Positions 36,053-45,006 of a stretch of 64,000 nucleotides of DNA are shown here, in pieces. A program made the translations under genes and the position numbers. The notes under the pieces are model-generated. The model was not told the DNA's origin, ran no database searches, and worked only from the letters and a program-made list of their open reading frames with translations. The DNA is from Allopontixanthobacter sediminis (GTDB lineage Bacteria > Pseudomonadota > Alphaproteobacteria > Sphingomonadales > Sphingomonadaceae): NCBI RefSeq assembly GCF_009828115.1, contig NZ_WTYL01000001.1, forward strand, positions 372,001-436,000, read 5' to 3'. Position 1 is the first letter of the stretch. Each line of letters starts with the position of its first letter.

Positions 36053-37158
36053 AGTCTGAGGGCACCACGCTCGAACTTGCCCTGGTCCTCCCGACCCTCA
36101 ACGAGCGCGACAACCTCGCGCCGTTGGTCGAGCGGATCGACGCGGCGCTGGCGGGCATCCGGTGGGAGGCGATTTTCGTCGATGACAACAGCGCCGACGG
36201 CACGGCTGACGAAATCCGGCGGCTGGCGCTGGCCGACCCGCGCCTGCGGGTGATCCAGCGGATCGGACGGCGCGGGCTGGCCTCCGCCGCGATCGAGGGA
36301 ATGTGCGCTACCGCCGCGCCATATGTGGCGGTGATGGATGCGGACCACCAGCATGATCCGGCCCTGCTGCCCGCCATGCTGGAGGCGGTTCGGGGCGGGG
36401 CCTGCGATATCGCCGTGGCCTCTCGCTTCATCGAAGGCGGCAACGCCCAGGGCCTGTCCAGCGAGCGGCGCGAGGCGGGTTCGAACCTCGCCAACCGATT
36501 GGCGCGCAGATTGACCGGAGTGGATCTGACCGACCCGATGAGCGGGTTCTTCCTGACCGGCGCGGCGCGAGTGCGCTCGCTCGCACCGGCGCTGTCGGGC
36601 ATCGGGTTCAAGGTGTTGCTCGACATTCTCGCCGCGTCGAGGCCGCCGCTCAGGGTCCGCGAGTTTCCCCTGCAGCTGGCCGAGCGCCGTGCCGGGACCA
36701 GCAAACTGGATCGCGCGATCGCGTTCGAGTTCCTGATCGGGCTGTATGAACGCAGCGTCGGACGGTTCATCCCGGTCCGGTTCGCCCTGTTCGGCACTGT
36801 CGGCGCGGTCGGCGTTGTTGTGCATTTCGCCGTCGTCGCGCTGCTGTTCCAGCTGCTCGGCAGCGGTTTCGCCGTGGCTCAGACAGCCGCGACACTGACC
36901 GCGATGACGTTCAATTTCTGGCTCAACAATTTCCTCACCTACCGGGACCGCCAGTTGCGCGGGCCGCTCAACTTGCTGCGCGGCTGGGCGGGATTTTGCG
37001 CCACCTGCGCCGTCGGGGCTTTCGCGAATATCGCGGCGGCAACGTACCTGCAGGCCAGCGGATTCCACTGGGCGCTGTCCGTGGCGGCGGGAATCCTGCT
37101 GGGCTCGGTGTGGAATTACGCGTTGTCGAGCAAGTTCGTGTGGGGGCGTTTTGGCTGA
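36049..37158 (+). CDS. GT2 glycosyltransferase fused to GtrA-like membrane domain
   Basis: The GTG start at 36049 overlaps the leuB stop (GTGA). The 369-aa protein has a dolichol-phosphate-mannose-synthase-like GT2 domain (about 1-225: [41 protein letters not shown]) and a C-terminal GtrA domain with four membrane helices (about 235-365). It would transfer a sugar from a nucleotide sugar to polyprenyl phosphate and help flip it. The convergent GT39-like gene 9 bp away could use the product. Confidence 0.93.
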
Positions 37159-37167
37159 CAGCGCGCC

Positions 37168-38448
37168 CTAGCGCCAGCTATCCAGCCACATCCAGTGGTT
37201 GAAACTCTGCGGACCTGCCAGCGGCGCGGCGCTGAGAATGGGATAAAACCACCCGAATATCGCAACGCTTCCGGCCACCACTCCGCCCGCGGCCCACCGG
37301 TTGCCGCGCCGCCACAGGGCGTCGAGCGCCAGGGACAGTCCCGCCAGCAGGAAGCAGCTCGGCAGGAAATAATGGTAGTAGAACTGGATCGGTTTGTTGA
37401 CCGCCACCCAGAACAGCATGCTGGCGGCAAAGAAGACCAACACGGCCAGCGCATCCCACCGTTTTTGCGCGATCCCGGCCCACAGGCACCATGCCATCGC
37501 GGGCAGGCCAAGCAGCATCGTAAACGGGTTGCCGATCAGCAGGATGCCGCGCTGTGCCCCGTCGACCGGCTCGTAAAGATACCAGATCGCGCGCAAATTT
37601 AGCACCCAGTCGGGCCAGTTGCTCTGGTACGGGTGCGGTTTGATCACGCTCGATTGCAGCGCCATGATCTCCCGGTGCAGCGCGATAAATCCGCCTGGCT
37701 GCAGCGCACCGGTGGTGAAAAAATACGCGGGCAGGAAAGTCAGCCAGTAAACCGCCAGCGGCAGCAGCCCGAGCCACAGCCCCGCCTCCAGCAGGGTCAT
37801 GCCCGGCAGCGGCATTCCGCGCCGGCTCATCAGCAAACGCCTGCGCCCGGCAAACGCGCGCAGCGCCAGGAAGCCGGCACCGGGGATCACCGCCAACGGT
37901 ACGGCGTTCCATTTCGCCGCCATCGCCAACCCCAGCGCGGTGCCTGCGACAGCCAGTCTGCGCCGGCCCGTCTCCGGTTCTCGCATTGCGCCCGCGAGTT
38001 GCCACAGTGCGATGGCGAAAAAGCACACCATGAAGATGTCGAGCATGGCGATCCGCGAGTGGACGAACAGGGTAAAGCCGCTCGCCAGCAGGATGCCAAA
38101 GGCCAGCGAGGCAAACCGCGAACAACTGGCGAACCACATCGCCCGGCTGAAGGCGAACAGCGCAACCGTCCCGGCGAGCACCGAAAATATGCGCCAGCCG
38201 ACCGGCCCATCGCCCAGCAGCGCAATCCCGGCGGCGATGATTTCCTTGCCCAGCAACGGGTGTTCCCGGTTCAGCCATTCCGACTGGTCGAGCAGGGCGC
38301 GGGCGGCGGGGAGGTAGTGTACTTCGTCGAAATACGGTGCGGACGGGATCGTCAGGCGAACAGAGCACAGGACCGCGAAAGCGAGGCTCAGCAGGACGGT
38401 CAGCCTTAGCGGATCACGCGGCGATGTGTGGGGCGGGGGCTGACTCAT
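37168..38448 (-). CDS. GT39-like phospholipid-carrier-dependent glycosyltransferase (PMT family)
   Basis: This 426-aa polytopic membrane protein has about ten hydrophobic segments. After helix 1 it shows the catalytic-loop pattern of PMT-type GT-C enzymes, with the acidic residues in SAPYFDEVHYLPAARALL. NREHPLLGKEIIAAGI follows. The C-terminal half carries NPFTMLLGLPAMAW and PIQFYYHYFLPSCFLLAG. It probably transfers a sugar from polyprenyl phosphate to protein or lipid in the periplasm. The acceptor is unknown. Confidence 0.9.
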   Translation of the reverse strand: MSQPPPHTSPRDPLRLTVLLSLAFAVLCSVRLTIPSAPYFDEVHYLPAARALLDQSEWLNREHPLLGKEIIAAGIALLGDGPVGWRIFSVLAGTVALFAFSRAMWFASCSRFASLAFGILLASGFTLFVHSRIAMLDIFMVCFFAIALWQLAGAMREPETGRRRLAVAGTALGLAMAAKWNAVPLAVIPGAGFLALRAFAGRRRLLMSRRGMPLPGMTLLEAGLWLGLLPLAVYWLTFLPAYFFTTGALQPGGFIALHREIMALQSSVIKPHPYQSNWPDWVLNLRAIWYLYEPVDGAQRGILLIGNPFTMLLGLPAMAWCLWAGIAQKRWDALAVLVFFAASMLFWVAVNKPIQFYYHYFLPSCFLLAGLSLALDALWRRGNRWAAGGVVAGSVAIFGWFYPILSAAPLAGPQSFNHWMWLDSWR

Positions 38449-38737
38449 CTGCGCATGGTCTAGGGAGGCAGGCTAAACCCGACAAGTGGCTTCACATCGG
38501 TTAGTATGTTCGCAGTTGCACAAAGGCATACTGATGTAATAATCCGCAAATAGGGAGAGGAAGGGGTCTGCTAATATGCGGGGGCACTTCCATGGGGTTT
38601 TCACCAACTTGTTTATTTTCGGGGCACAAGATCAACCGTAGCCGGGTAAAGTTCGACGGCCGACAATTTCGCGGATATTGCCGCCGATGCGAATCTCCGC
38701 TGGTTCGGCAGTCGAACGGCTGGCGGCGGGACCGGGA

Positions 38738-39157
38738 TCAGAGGGCCGATCCCTGAACTACCGCTGCGCCGGCGGAGGCTTTGCGGCGTTCGAGCCACAG
38801 GACCCGGGCGAGCATCGGTAACAGCGCGATCGAGGCGGTAAGTCCAGCCCCGATGATCCATGGCCACGTCCGCATTCCGACTGCCCGCGCCCGCGGAATC
38901 AACAGGAACAGCGCGATCGAGACCGCGAAGATCAGATCGTACCAGACCTGCGCCCCCCACAGGTTGGTGGTGTGATTGGCGACGAAGCCGATCGGGCCTT
39001 CTGCCCAGGCTGTCACTGCGGTGAAGCCGAAGAAGCCCCCGCCAAGCCATGCGGCGGCGGTGGCCGATCCGCGCAAGTCGCGTGACAAGGTCAGGTATAG
39101 AAAAACGGCGGCACCAGCGGCGATGCCGGCAATGAAAAGTATCTCCGTGGGGGTCAT
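38738..39157 (-). CDS. small membrane protein under apparent TetR control
   Basis: This 139-aa protein starts at ATG 39157, with AAGGGA about 9 nt upstream. It has four predicted membrane helices. The third region NLWGAQVWYDLIFAVSIALFL is reminiscent of DUF2834-type proteins, but I do not assign the family firmly. It is divergent from a TetR gene, and two TetR-like operators lie between them, so it is probably the regulated target. The function is unknown. Confidence 0.8.
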   Translation of the reverse strand: MTPTEILFIAGIAAGAAVFLYLTLSRDLRGSATAAAWLGGGFFGFTAVTAWAEGPIGFVANHTTNLWGAQVWYDLIFAVSIALFLLIPRARAVGMRTWPWIIGAGLTASIALLPMLARVLWLERRKASAGAAVVQGSAL

Positions 39158-39184
39158 GGCACTGGTCCCTTCATTCGGGTGGAC

Positions 39185-39226
39185 GTAGCAATCGCTACAC
39201 TTGTGCACGAATGTAGCGCTTGCTAC
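39185..39226. promoter_or_regulatory. two TetR-type operator palindromes
   Basis: GTAGCAATCGCTAC (39185-39198) and GTAGCGCTTGCTAC (39213-39226) share the pattern GTAGC-N4-GCTAC, and their centres are 28 bp apart. They lie in the 79-bp gap between the divergent membrane-protein gene and the TetR gene. This is the classic arrangement for autoregulation plus control of the divergent gene. Confidence 0.8.
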
Positions 39227-39236
39227 AAGTCTTTTG

Positions 39237-39812
39237 ATGACGAACCAATCTGACAATCTCGACGTTTCGGGACGCGTTCCGCTCGACCGGCAGGCGATGC
39301 TCCGCGCGATGGCCGCCCATGTGCTGCAGCATGGGTTGTCGGATGCCAGCTTGCGGCCCCTGGCGAAGGCCGCGGGAACCAGCGACCGGATGTTGATCTA
39401 TCATTTCGGTAACAAGGAAGCGCTGATGGCGGAACTTCTCGGCTATCTGGCGAACGCCTATTCCGAAGCACTGGACGAGGCGCTGCCAACCGGGCGTGCC
39501 GACAGCCGCGGCGAGTGTCTCTATTCGATTGCGGCAGCGACCCGCGGGCCGCAATTCGCGCCCTATCTGGCGCTGTGGTGGCAGATCGTGGCCGAAGCAT
39601 CACGCGGCAACGAAACCTATCGGACCAGCGCCCGCGAGATCATGCGAAGGCTGCTCGGCTGGGTGGAAGATTTCATGCCTGCTGGCGAGGCGGATCCGGC
39701 CGGGGCCGCTCAACACGTCCTGACCCTGGTGGAGGGGGCGCAAATGCTCGACGCGGTCGGCTGCAGCGATATTGCCGACGCGGCGCTTGCCCGCGCCATC
39801 ACCGCCGACTAA
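39237..39812 (+). CDS. TetR family transcriptional regulator
   Basis: The ATG at 39237 gives a 191-aa protein with an N-terminal TetR HTH (LDRQAMLRAMAAHVLQHG ... SLRPLAKAAGTSDRMLIYHFGNKEALM). A helical ligand domain follows. An in-frame start 12 codons upstream would overlap the second operator and is disfavoured. The metZ gene begins 12 bp downstream. Confidence 0.92.
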   Translation: MTNQSDNLDVSGRVPLDRQAMLRAMAAHVLQHGLSDASLRPLAKAAGTSDRMLIYHFGNKEALMAELLGYLANAYSEALDEALPTGRADSRGECLYSIAAATRGPQFAPYLALWWQIVAEASRGNETYRTSAREIMRRLLGWVEDFMPAGEADPAGAAQHVLTLVEGAQMLDAVGCSDIADAALARAITAD

Positions 39813-39824
39813 GCAGCCCGCATC

Positions 39825-41033
39825 ATGAAGAAAACTACCGGCATGAACCGCGAAATCACCCGCACATGGCGACCTGCGACGCAGGCCATTCGCGGCGGCA
39901 CCTGGCGGAGCGAACACGGCGAAACGAGCGAGGCGTTGTTCCTCACGTCGGGCTACACCTACGATGACGCCGCGACCGTCGCCGCGCGCTTTGCCGGCGA
40001 TGATCCGGGCATGACCTATTCGCGCTTGCAGAACCCGACCGTGGCCATGCTGGAAGAACGCATCGCTCTGATGGAAGGGGCCGAAGCCTGCCGCGCGCAG
40101 GCGAGCGGCATGGCGGCAATGACTGCGGCGTTGCTGTGCCAATTGTCGGCCGGCGACCACTGTGTCGCGGCCCGGGCGGCGTTCGGATCGTGCCGCTGGC
40201 TGGTCGACCACCTGCTGCCGCGCTTCGGCATCGAAACCACTGTAATCGACAGCGCCGATGATGCGGCCTGGGAAGCGGCGATCCGCCCCAACACCAAGGT
40301 GTTCTTTTTCGAAACGCCTGCCAATCCGACGCTCGATATCGTCGACATCGCGCATGTCTGCGCTCTCGCCCGGTCGCACGGGATCGTCAGCGTGGTCGAC
40401 AACGCTTTCTGTTCGGCCGCGTTGCAAAGGCCGCTTGAATTCGGTGCCGATGTCATTGCCTATTCCGCCACCAAGCTGATGGACGGACAGGGCCGGGTCC
40501 TGGCGGGCGCGGTATGCGGAACCTCGGACTTCATCAACGAGAAGCTGCTGCCGTTCCAGCGCAACACCGGCCCCAATCTGGCGCCGTTCAACGCATGGGT
40601 CGTGCTTAAGGGGCTCGAAACCTTGTCCCTGCGCGCGCACCGCCAGAGCGAGAACGCGCTCAAGCTGGGCCAGTTCATGGAAGGCCGCGTGCCGGTGATG
40701 CTCCACCCCGGTCTTGCCAGTCATCCGCGCCACGAACTCGCGATGCGCCAGATGGACGCCTGCGGCCCGATCTTCAGCCTGGTCGTGGACGGCGGCCGGG
40801 CGCAGGCGCATGCCTTGCTGGATGCGCTGGAGCTGATTGATATTTCGAACAATATCGGCGATTCGCGCAGCCTCATGTGCCATCCTGCCAGCACCACCCA
40901 CGCCGCGATGGGCGAGGAAGCGCGTGCCGAGATGGGCGTTTCCGAAGGAATGCTGCGGATAAACGTCGGACTGGAAGATATCGACGACCTGATCGAGGAT
41001 ATGGACCGGGCCCTGACCGCCGCCGGCATGTAA
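39825..41033 (+). CDS. metZ: O-succinylhomoserine sulfhydrylase / trans-sulfuration PLP enzyme (MetZ-like)
   Basis: This 402-aa Cys/Met metabolism PLP enzyme shows TSGYTYDDAATVAARFAGDDPG, the cofactor-binding segment ASGMAAMTAALL, FFFETPANPTLDIVDI, and the PLP lysine in AYSATKLMDGQGRVLAG. SLMCHPASTTHAAMGEEARAE is near the C terminus. MetZ makes homocysteine from O-succinylhomoserine and sulfide. O-acetylhomoserine sulfhydrylase or cystathionine gamma-synthase are alternatives within the family. ATG 39843 is a possible later start. Confidence 0.9.
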   Translation: MKKTTGMNREITRTWRPATQAIRGGTWRSEHGETSEALFLTSGYTYDDAATVAARFAGDDPGMTYSRLQNPTVAMLEERIALMEGAEACRAQASGMAAMTAALLCQLSAGDHCVAARAAFGSCRWLVDHLLPRFGIETTVIDSADDAAWEAAIRPNTKVFFFETPANPTLDIVDIAHVCALARSHGIVSVVDNAFCSAALQRPLEFGADVIAYSATKLMDGQGRVLAGAVCGTSDFINEKLLPFQRNTGPNLAPFNAWVVLKGLETLSLRAHRQSENALKLGQFMEGRVPVMLHPGLASHPRHELAMRQMDACGPIFSLVVDGGRAQAHALLDALELIDISNNIGDSRSLMCHPASTTHAAMGEEARAEMGVSEGMLRINVGLEDIDDLIEDMDRALTAAGM

Positions 41034-41138
41034 GCCGCAATGCGCTGATCCGCATGGTTAATTTCAGGTCCCTATGCGGGTCAAAAACCTGCTCTCCTTA
41101 GCAAAGCGTAAACCCTGATTCCGCTAAGCAAGCGGATT

Positions 41139-42944
41139 ATGGGACGGGACAGAGGAATATTGGCGGAACTGCTCCGTCCTTTGGTCACAGGCGTGACGTA
41201 TTTCCTGCTCGCGCATTTTTCGCTCAGCGCTTCGATGGGGCTCCACGGAATGGCCACGATGTGGCCGCCGAGCGGGCTTTTGCTCGGTGTGTTGCTGCTT
41301 AACCGGCGTGACCGATGGCCGGGCTTAATTCTCGCGTGCGCCGCGGCGAGTGCAGCAGCCAATTACATGGCGCATTCCGATCCCCTGCTCACGGCCGGGT
41401 TCACGGTCGCCAACATGATCGAAAGTGTGCTGGTGATCCGCTTGCTGGGCAAGGAAGCACGGCAATTCGGCGCCTTCGGGGAACCGCACCGGATCATCCG
41501 GTTCGCTGCGTCGGTAATCGCCGGCGGCCTCACCAGCGCCGCGATCGCGACGTACTTCGTCGGCGGCTGGTCGTTCGGGGTATTTGTTTCCTGGGCCACC
41601 ACGGTCATCCTCGGGATGCTTATCGTCACCCCGATCATCGTCACCACAGCCCATTACATGAACCGGCGGCGACGCCCGGTCAGCCGTGCGGAGATCCTGT
41701 CTTCGGTGATTGCCCTCGGCCTCGTTGGAACGGTGACGATGCTGGTGTTCACGCAGGCGACTTATCCGCTGCTGTTCGTACCGTTGGCGGCGGTCATCAT
41801 GGTCACATACCTGTTCGGGCCGCCCGGCGCAGCGGCCAGCGTGTTCGTGATTGCGGTTATCGGTTCAATCGCGACAACCAACGGGCTCGGGCCGATCCCG
41901 GCGCTCGAGGGCGACCGGTACATCAACGTCCTGTTCTTCCAGTTCTTCCTCGGTGTCGCCTTGCTGTCATCCTTCCCGCTGGCGGCACTACTGGCACAGC
42001 GCGCCAACAATCTGGCTGATCTGGAGCATAGCAACCGGATGCTGGAAATGGCCGAACGCGCGGCCCATGTCGGGCATTGGCGCGTCGATCTCAGGACCAA
42101 CAAGCTGGTCTGGTCGGCGGAAGTCTACCGCATTCACGGCTACGATTCCGCTTACCAGCCAACTGTGCCGGCGGCCATCCAGGCCTATCACCGCGATGAC
42201 CGCAAACGGGTGCTCGCCTGCCTGAAGGAAACGGCTGACACCGGCGTGCCGTTCAAGTTCGATGCGCGGTTGGTCCGCAAGGACGGCTCGATCCGCCACA
42301 TCAGCAGCAGCGGTGAAATGGAGCGCAATCCGGTCACCGGCCAACCTGCCGCAGTTGTCGGCATGTTCATGGACGTGACCGACCGGGTCAATTCGCTGAG
42401 CCAGCTTGAACTCGCCCGGAAGGCCGCCGAGGTCGAAGCGCGTAATGCGGCGATCCTGGCCGAAACCGACCAATTGACCGGTCTCGCGAACCGGCGGAAA
42501 ATCCTCGAGGATCTTCGCGGCGAGATCGCGCGGGCGGAGGCGTTTGGCGAACCGCTGGCGATTGCGGTGCTCGACGTCGACCACTTCAAGAACATCAACG
42601 ATACGCTTGGTCACGCTGCGGGGGACGAGGTGCTGACGCGTCTCGGACAGATATTCACGCGCAGCTTGCGCAGTTCCGACCGTGTCGGGCGGGTCGGGGG
42701 TGAAGAGTTCGTCCTCGTGTTGCCCGGGATGACCGCCGATACGGCAACCCCGCTGGCCGAGCGGCTCCGCGCCGAGATTGCCGATCTCGACTGGCCGGAA
42801 GCCGGTCTCGACCAGGTAACGGTCAGCATCGGGATCGCCGGCCATTCGCGCGGGCTGGACGACCGCGCCTTGATGCTGGCTGCGGACCTGGCGCTTTACT
42901 CCGCCAAGCGCGACGGACGAAATCTTCTCCGCGTCGCAGCCTAG
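41139..42944 (+). CDS. diguanylate cyclase with MASE1-like membrane sensor and PAS domain
   Basis: This 601-aa protein has an N-terminal multi-helix membrane sensor of MASE1 type (about 1-295; MGLHGMATMWPPSGLLLGVLL), a PAS/PAC domain (about 305-420; WRVDLRTNKLVWSAEVYRIHG) and a GGDEF domain (about 440-601). The active site is GGEEF at 520-524, a catalytically competent variant. An RxxD inhibitory site (RSSD) lies 5 residues upstream. It should make c-di-GMP with product inhibition. The stimulus is unknown. Confidence 0.93.
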   Translation: MGRDRGILAELLRPLVTGVTYFLLAHFSLSASMGLHGMATMWPPSGLLLGVLLLNRRDRWPGLILACAAASAAANYMAHSDPLLTAGFTVANMIESVLVIRLLGKEARQFGAFGEPHRIIRFAASVIAGGLTSAAIATYFVGGWSFGVFVSWATTVILGMLIVTPIIVTTAHYMNRRRRPVSRAEILSSVIALGLVGTVTMLVFTQATYPLLFVPLAAVIMVTYLFGPPGAAASVFVIAVIGSIATTNGLGPIPALEGDRYINVLFFQFFLGVALLSSFPLAALLAQRANNLADLEHSNRMLEMAERAAHVGHWRVDLRTNKLVWSAEVYRIHGYDSAYQPTVPAAIQAYHRDDRKRVLACLKETADTGVPFKFDARLVRKDGSIRHISSSGEMERNPVTGQPAAVVGMFMDVTDRVNSLSQLELARKAAEVEARNAAILAETDQLTGLANRRKILEDLRGEIARAEAFGEPLAIAVLDVDHFKNINDTLGHAAGDEVLTRLGQIFTRSLRSSDRVGRVGGEEFVLVLPGMTADTATPLAERLRAEIADLDWPEAGLDQVTVSIGIAGHSRGLDDRALMLAADLALYSAKRDGRNLLRVAA

Positions 42945-42999
42945 GATCGGCCAAGCTCCCTTGTGAAGCCGCGCCAGCCGCGTTACCTTTACGGCTGAC

Positions 43000-43398
43000 A
43001 TGAAAGAGTTATTCCAGCACGCCGCGATCACGCAAGATATCACCGTCCGGGTGGCGGTCAGCTTTTTGCCCGAACAATCGCAGCCCGATGCCGGAAAGTG
43101 GTTCTGGGTCTACCATATCCGCCTGGAAAACGGCTCCGACGACCAGGTTCAGCTCAAGATGCGGCACTGGCGGATCACCGACGGCCGGGGGCTGGTCAGC
43201 CATGTCGACGGCGAGGGGGTGGTCGGGGAAACTCCCGTCCTCCAGCCCGGCCAGGCGCATGACTACGTGTCGGGATGCCCGCTGACGACGGCGCAGGGTT
43301 CGATGGAGGGATATTTCACCTTCACCCGTTCGGACGGGACCCCGTTCGAAGTCGCGATCCCCTATTTTCCGCTGGCCGCGCCCGCCACGGCGGACTGA
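43000..43398 (+). CDS. apaG: ApaG domain protein
   Basis: This 132-aa protein matches ApaG/CorD length. The immunoglobulin-like fold shows ITVRVAVSFLPEQSQPDAGKWFWVYHIRLENG, LKMRHWRITDGRG and the glycine-rich LTTAQGSMEGYFTF. ApaG is linked to cobalt/magnesium tolerance in enterobacteria, but its biochemical role is unsettled. It ends directly against the convergent LysR gene. Confidence 0.94.
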   Translation: MKELFQHAAITQDITVRVAVSFLPEQSQPDAGKWFWVYHIRLENGSDDQVQLKMRHWRITDGRGLVSHVDGEGVVGETPVLQPGQAHDYVSGCPLTTAQGSMEGYFTFTRSDGTPFEVAIPYFPLAAPATAD

Positions 43399-44280
43399 TC
43401 AGCCGAACCGCCAGCCCGCTGCAGGATCGGCCATCAGGTCGAGGAATGCGCGAACCTTGGGGGTGCGGTTGAGGTCGACATGCGTCACCAGCCATAGCGG
43501 GACCGCCCAATCGGCGCGGGGCGGCAGCACCTCCACCAGTTCCGGATGATCGGCGGCGAGATATTCGGGCAGGAACCCGATGCCGACGCCTGCCAGGACG
43601 GCCGCGGTATGGCTGGGGATGTCGTTGCTGACCAGCACCACATCCCGCGGCGCGATGTGCTGCGCCATCCATTTGAGGAACGGCGCGCGGGGATTGGCCG
43701 CATCGCTGCCGACGAAACGGTGTCCGGGCAAATCCGCTTCGCCCTCCGGCAGACCGTGAGCGGCGGCGTACGACCGGTGCGCGTAGAGGCCGACGTGCAT
43801 GGTTCCGGCGCTGCGCACCACGTTGTCCGGGTCCTGCGGCCTCGCGCCGACCCGCAGCGCGATATGCGCTTCGCCGTATTCCAGTTTCGCCAGGTCCTGG
43901 CTGGCAAGGAAGCGGGTCTTGACCGCAGGATGCCGCCGCCCGAATTCGGCGATGACCGGAAACAGGTGCTCGGCCATCTGCGCGATCGAGGTGAGCACCA
44001 GGTCGCCCTCGATGACTTCCGCCTGGCTCTTCGCGTGGAGGAACAGCTGGTCGAACTGTTCTTCGCACGCCTCGGCGACCTGCAGCAGCCGGAGCCCGAG
44101 GTCGGTCGGCACGAACCCCCGCCGGTTGCGCTGGAACAGCTTGGCGCCAAGAACACCTTCCAGCGTGTCGATGTGCCGGGTGACGGTGGCGCGGTGGACG
44201 TTGAGCGCATCCGCCGCCGCGCTGACGGTGCCGAGCCGCGCAACGGTGGCCGCCGTCCTGATCTCGTTCCAATCCTGCAT
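43399..44280 (-). CDS. LysR family transcriptional regulator
   Basis: This 293-aa LTTR has an N-terminal HTH (VARLGTVSAAADALNVHRATVTRHIDTLEGVLGAKLF) and a type 2 periplasmic-binding effector domain. It is divergent from the FMN reductase gene, with 113 bp between the starts. A palindrome ATTG-N6-CAAT at 44311-44324 is a candidate LTTR site, so the reductase is the likely target. Confidence 0.93.
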   Translation of the reverse strand: MQDWNEIRTAATVARLGTVSAAADALNVHRATVTRHIDTLEGVLGAKLFQRNRRGFVPTDLGLRLLQVAEACEEQFDQLFLHAKSQAEVIEGDLVLTSIAQMAEHLFPVIAEFGRRHPAVKTRFLASQDLAKLEYGEAHIALRVGARPQDPDNVVRSAGTMHVGLYAHRSYAAAHGLPEGEADLPGHRFVGSDAANPRAPFLKWMAQHIAPRDVVLVSNDIPSHTAAVLAGVGIGFLPEYLAADHPELVEVLPPRADWAVPLWLVTHVDLNRTPKVRAFLDLMADPAAGWRFG

Positions 44281-44310
44281 CGCACACGCCCCGTTGCTGT
44301 AAAAACGCGC

Positions 44311-44324
44311 ATTGGTTGCGCAAT
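44311..44324. promoter_or_regulatory. candidate LysR-type operator
   Basis: ATTGGTTGCGCAAT contains the perfect inner palindrome TTGCGCAA, and its ends match ATTG/CAAT. It lies between the divergent lysR and NADPH-dependent FMN reductase genes, where LTTR proteins usually bind. A T-N11-A core can be drawn through it. No matching -10/-35 pair is certain. Confidence 0.4.
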
Positions 44325-44393
44325 CGGGGCTCTATACCTATTTCATGCAGCATGCCATATCGGTTCGTGAACCAGTCTCCAGGAGCCCAGCCC

Positions 44394-44960
44394 ATGAAAA
44401 TTCTCGCCTTTGCCGCCAGCAATTCAAGCCAGTCGATCAACCGCATGCTGGTCCACCACGCCGCGGATGTCCTGCGGTCCGAAATCATGCCCGACGCCGA
44501 GATCGAAACGCTCGACATCGACGATTACGAGATGCCGATCTATTCGATGGACCGCGAACATGCGGACGGAATTCCCGAACTGGCGAAACAGTTCCGCGCA
44601 AAGATCGCCCAGGCCGATGCGCTCCTGATCTCCTTTGCCGAGCATAACGGGCATTATACTGCGGCGTACAAGAACGTCTTCGACTGGGCATCGCGGATCG
44701 AAGGCAAGGTCTATGCGGGCAAGCCGATGGTGGCCCTGTCCGCATCACCCGGACCGGGCGGCGCCGCCAGCGTCCTCGCTGCGGCAAAGACCTCGGCCCC
44801 CTATTTCGGGTCGGACATCCGGGGCAGCCTGGGCGTGGCCAATTTCGGGTCCGTTTTCGATGCGGATGCCGGGGCCTTCACCGATGCCGACCTGGCGCGT
44901 GACCTTCGCGATGCACTGGCCGGGCTGACCGCCGAAAAGGCGGAGCCGGCTTCCGCCTGA
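44394..44960 (+). CDS. NADPH-dependent FMN reductase family protein
   Basis: This 188-aa flavodoxin-fold protein starts MKILAFAASNSSQSINRML, with the phosphate-binding loop SNSSQSIN. It contains the middle signature LLISFAEHNGHYTAAYKNVFDWASR. It resembles ArsH/ChrR/azoreductase-type FMN reductases that reduce quinones or metals. ATG 44394 is chosen because upstream codons lack family similarity. Its neighbour, a divergent LysR, suggests redox- or xenobiotic-induced expression. Confidence 0.9.
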   Translation: MKILAFAASNSSQSINRMLVHHAADVLRSEIMPDAEIETLDIDDYEMPIYSMDREHADGIPELAKQFRAKIAQADALLISFAEHNGHYTAAYKNVFDWASRIEGKVYAGKPMVALSASPGPGGAASVLAAAKTSAPYFGSDIRGSLGVANFGSVFDADAGAFTDADLARDLRDALAGLTAEKAEPASA

Positions 44961-44966
44961 CAGATT

Positions 44967-44997
44967 GCGGGCGGCCGCCCCCCTGGCAGCCGCCCGC
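44967..44997. terminator. GC-rich hairpin between convergent genes
   Basis: GCGGGCGGC and GCCGCCCGC form a perfect 9-bp stem with a 13-nt loop in the 46-bp gap between the FMN reductase and haem peroxidase stops. There is no long T-run on either side, so it may be an RNA-processing barrier or a weak bidirectional terminator. Confidence 0.5.
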
Positions 44998-45006
44998 TTG
45001 GCGCGA

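Noticed and set aside
38575-38640. 21-codon ORF in the gap between the GT39-like gene and the small membrane protein
   Set aside because: The candidate SD is too far from the ATG and the peptide has no features. Nothing else is seen in this 289-bp gap.
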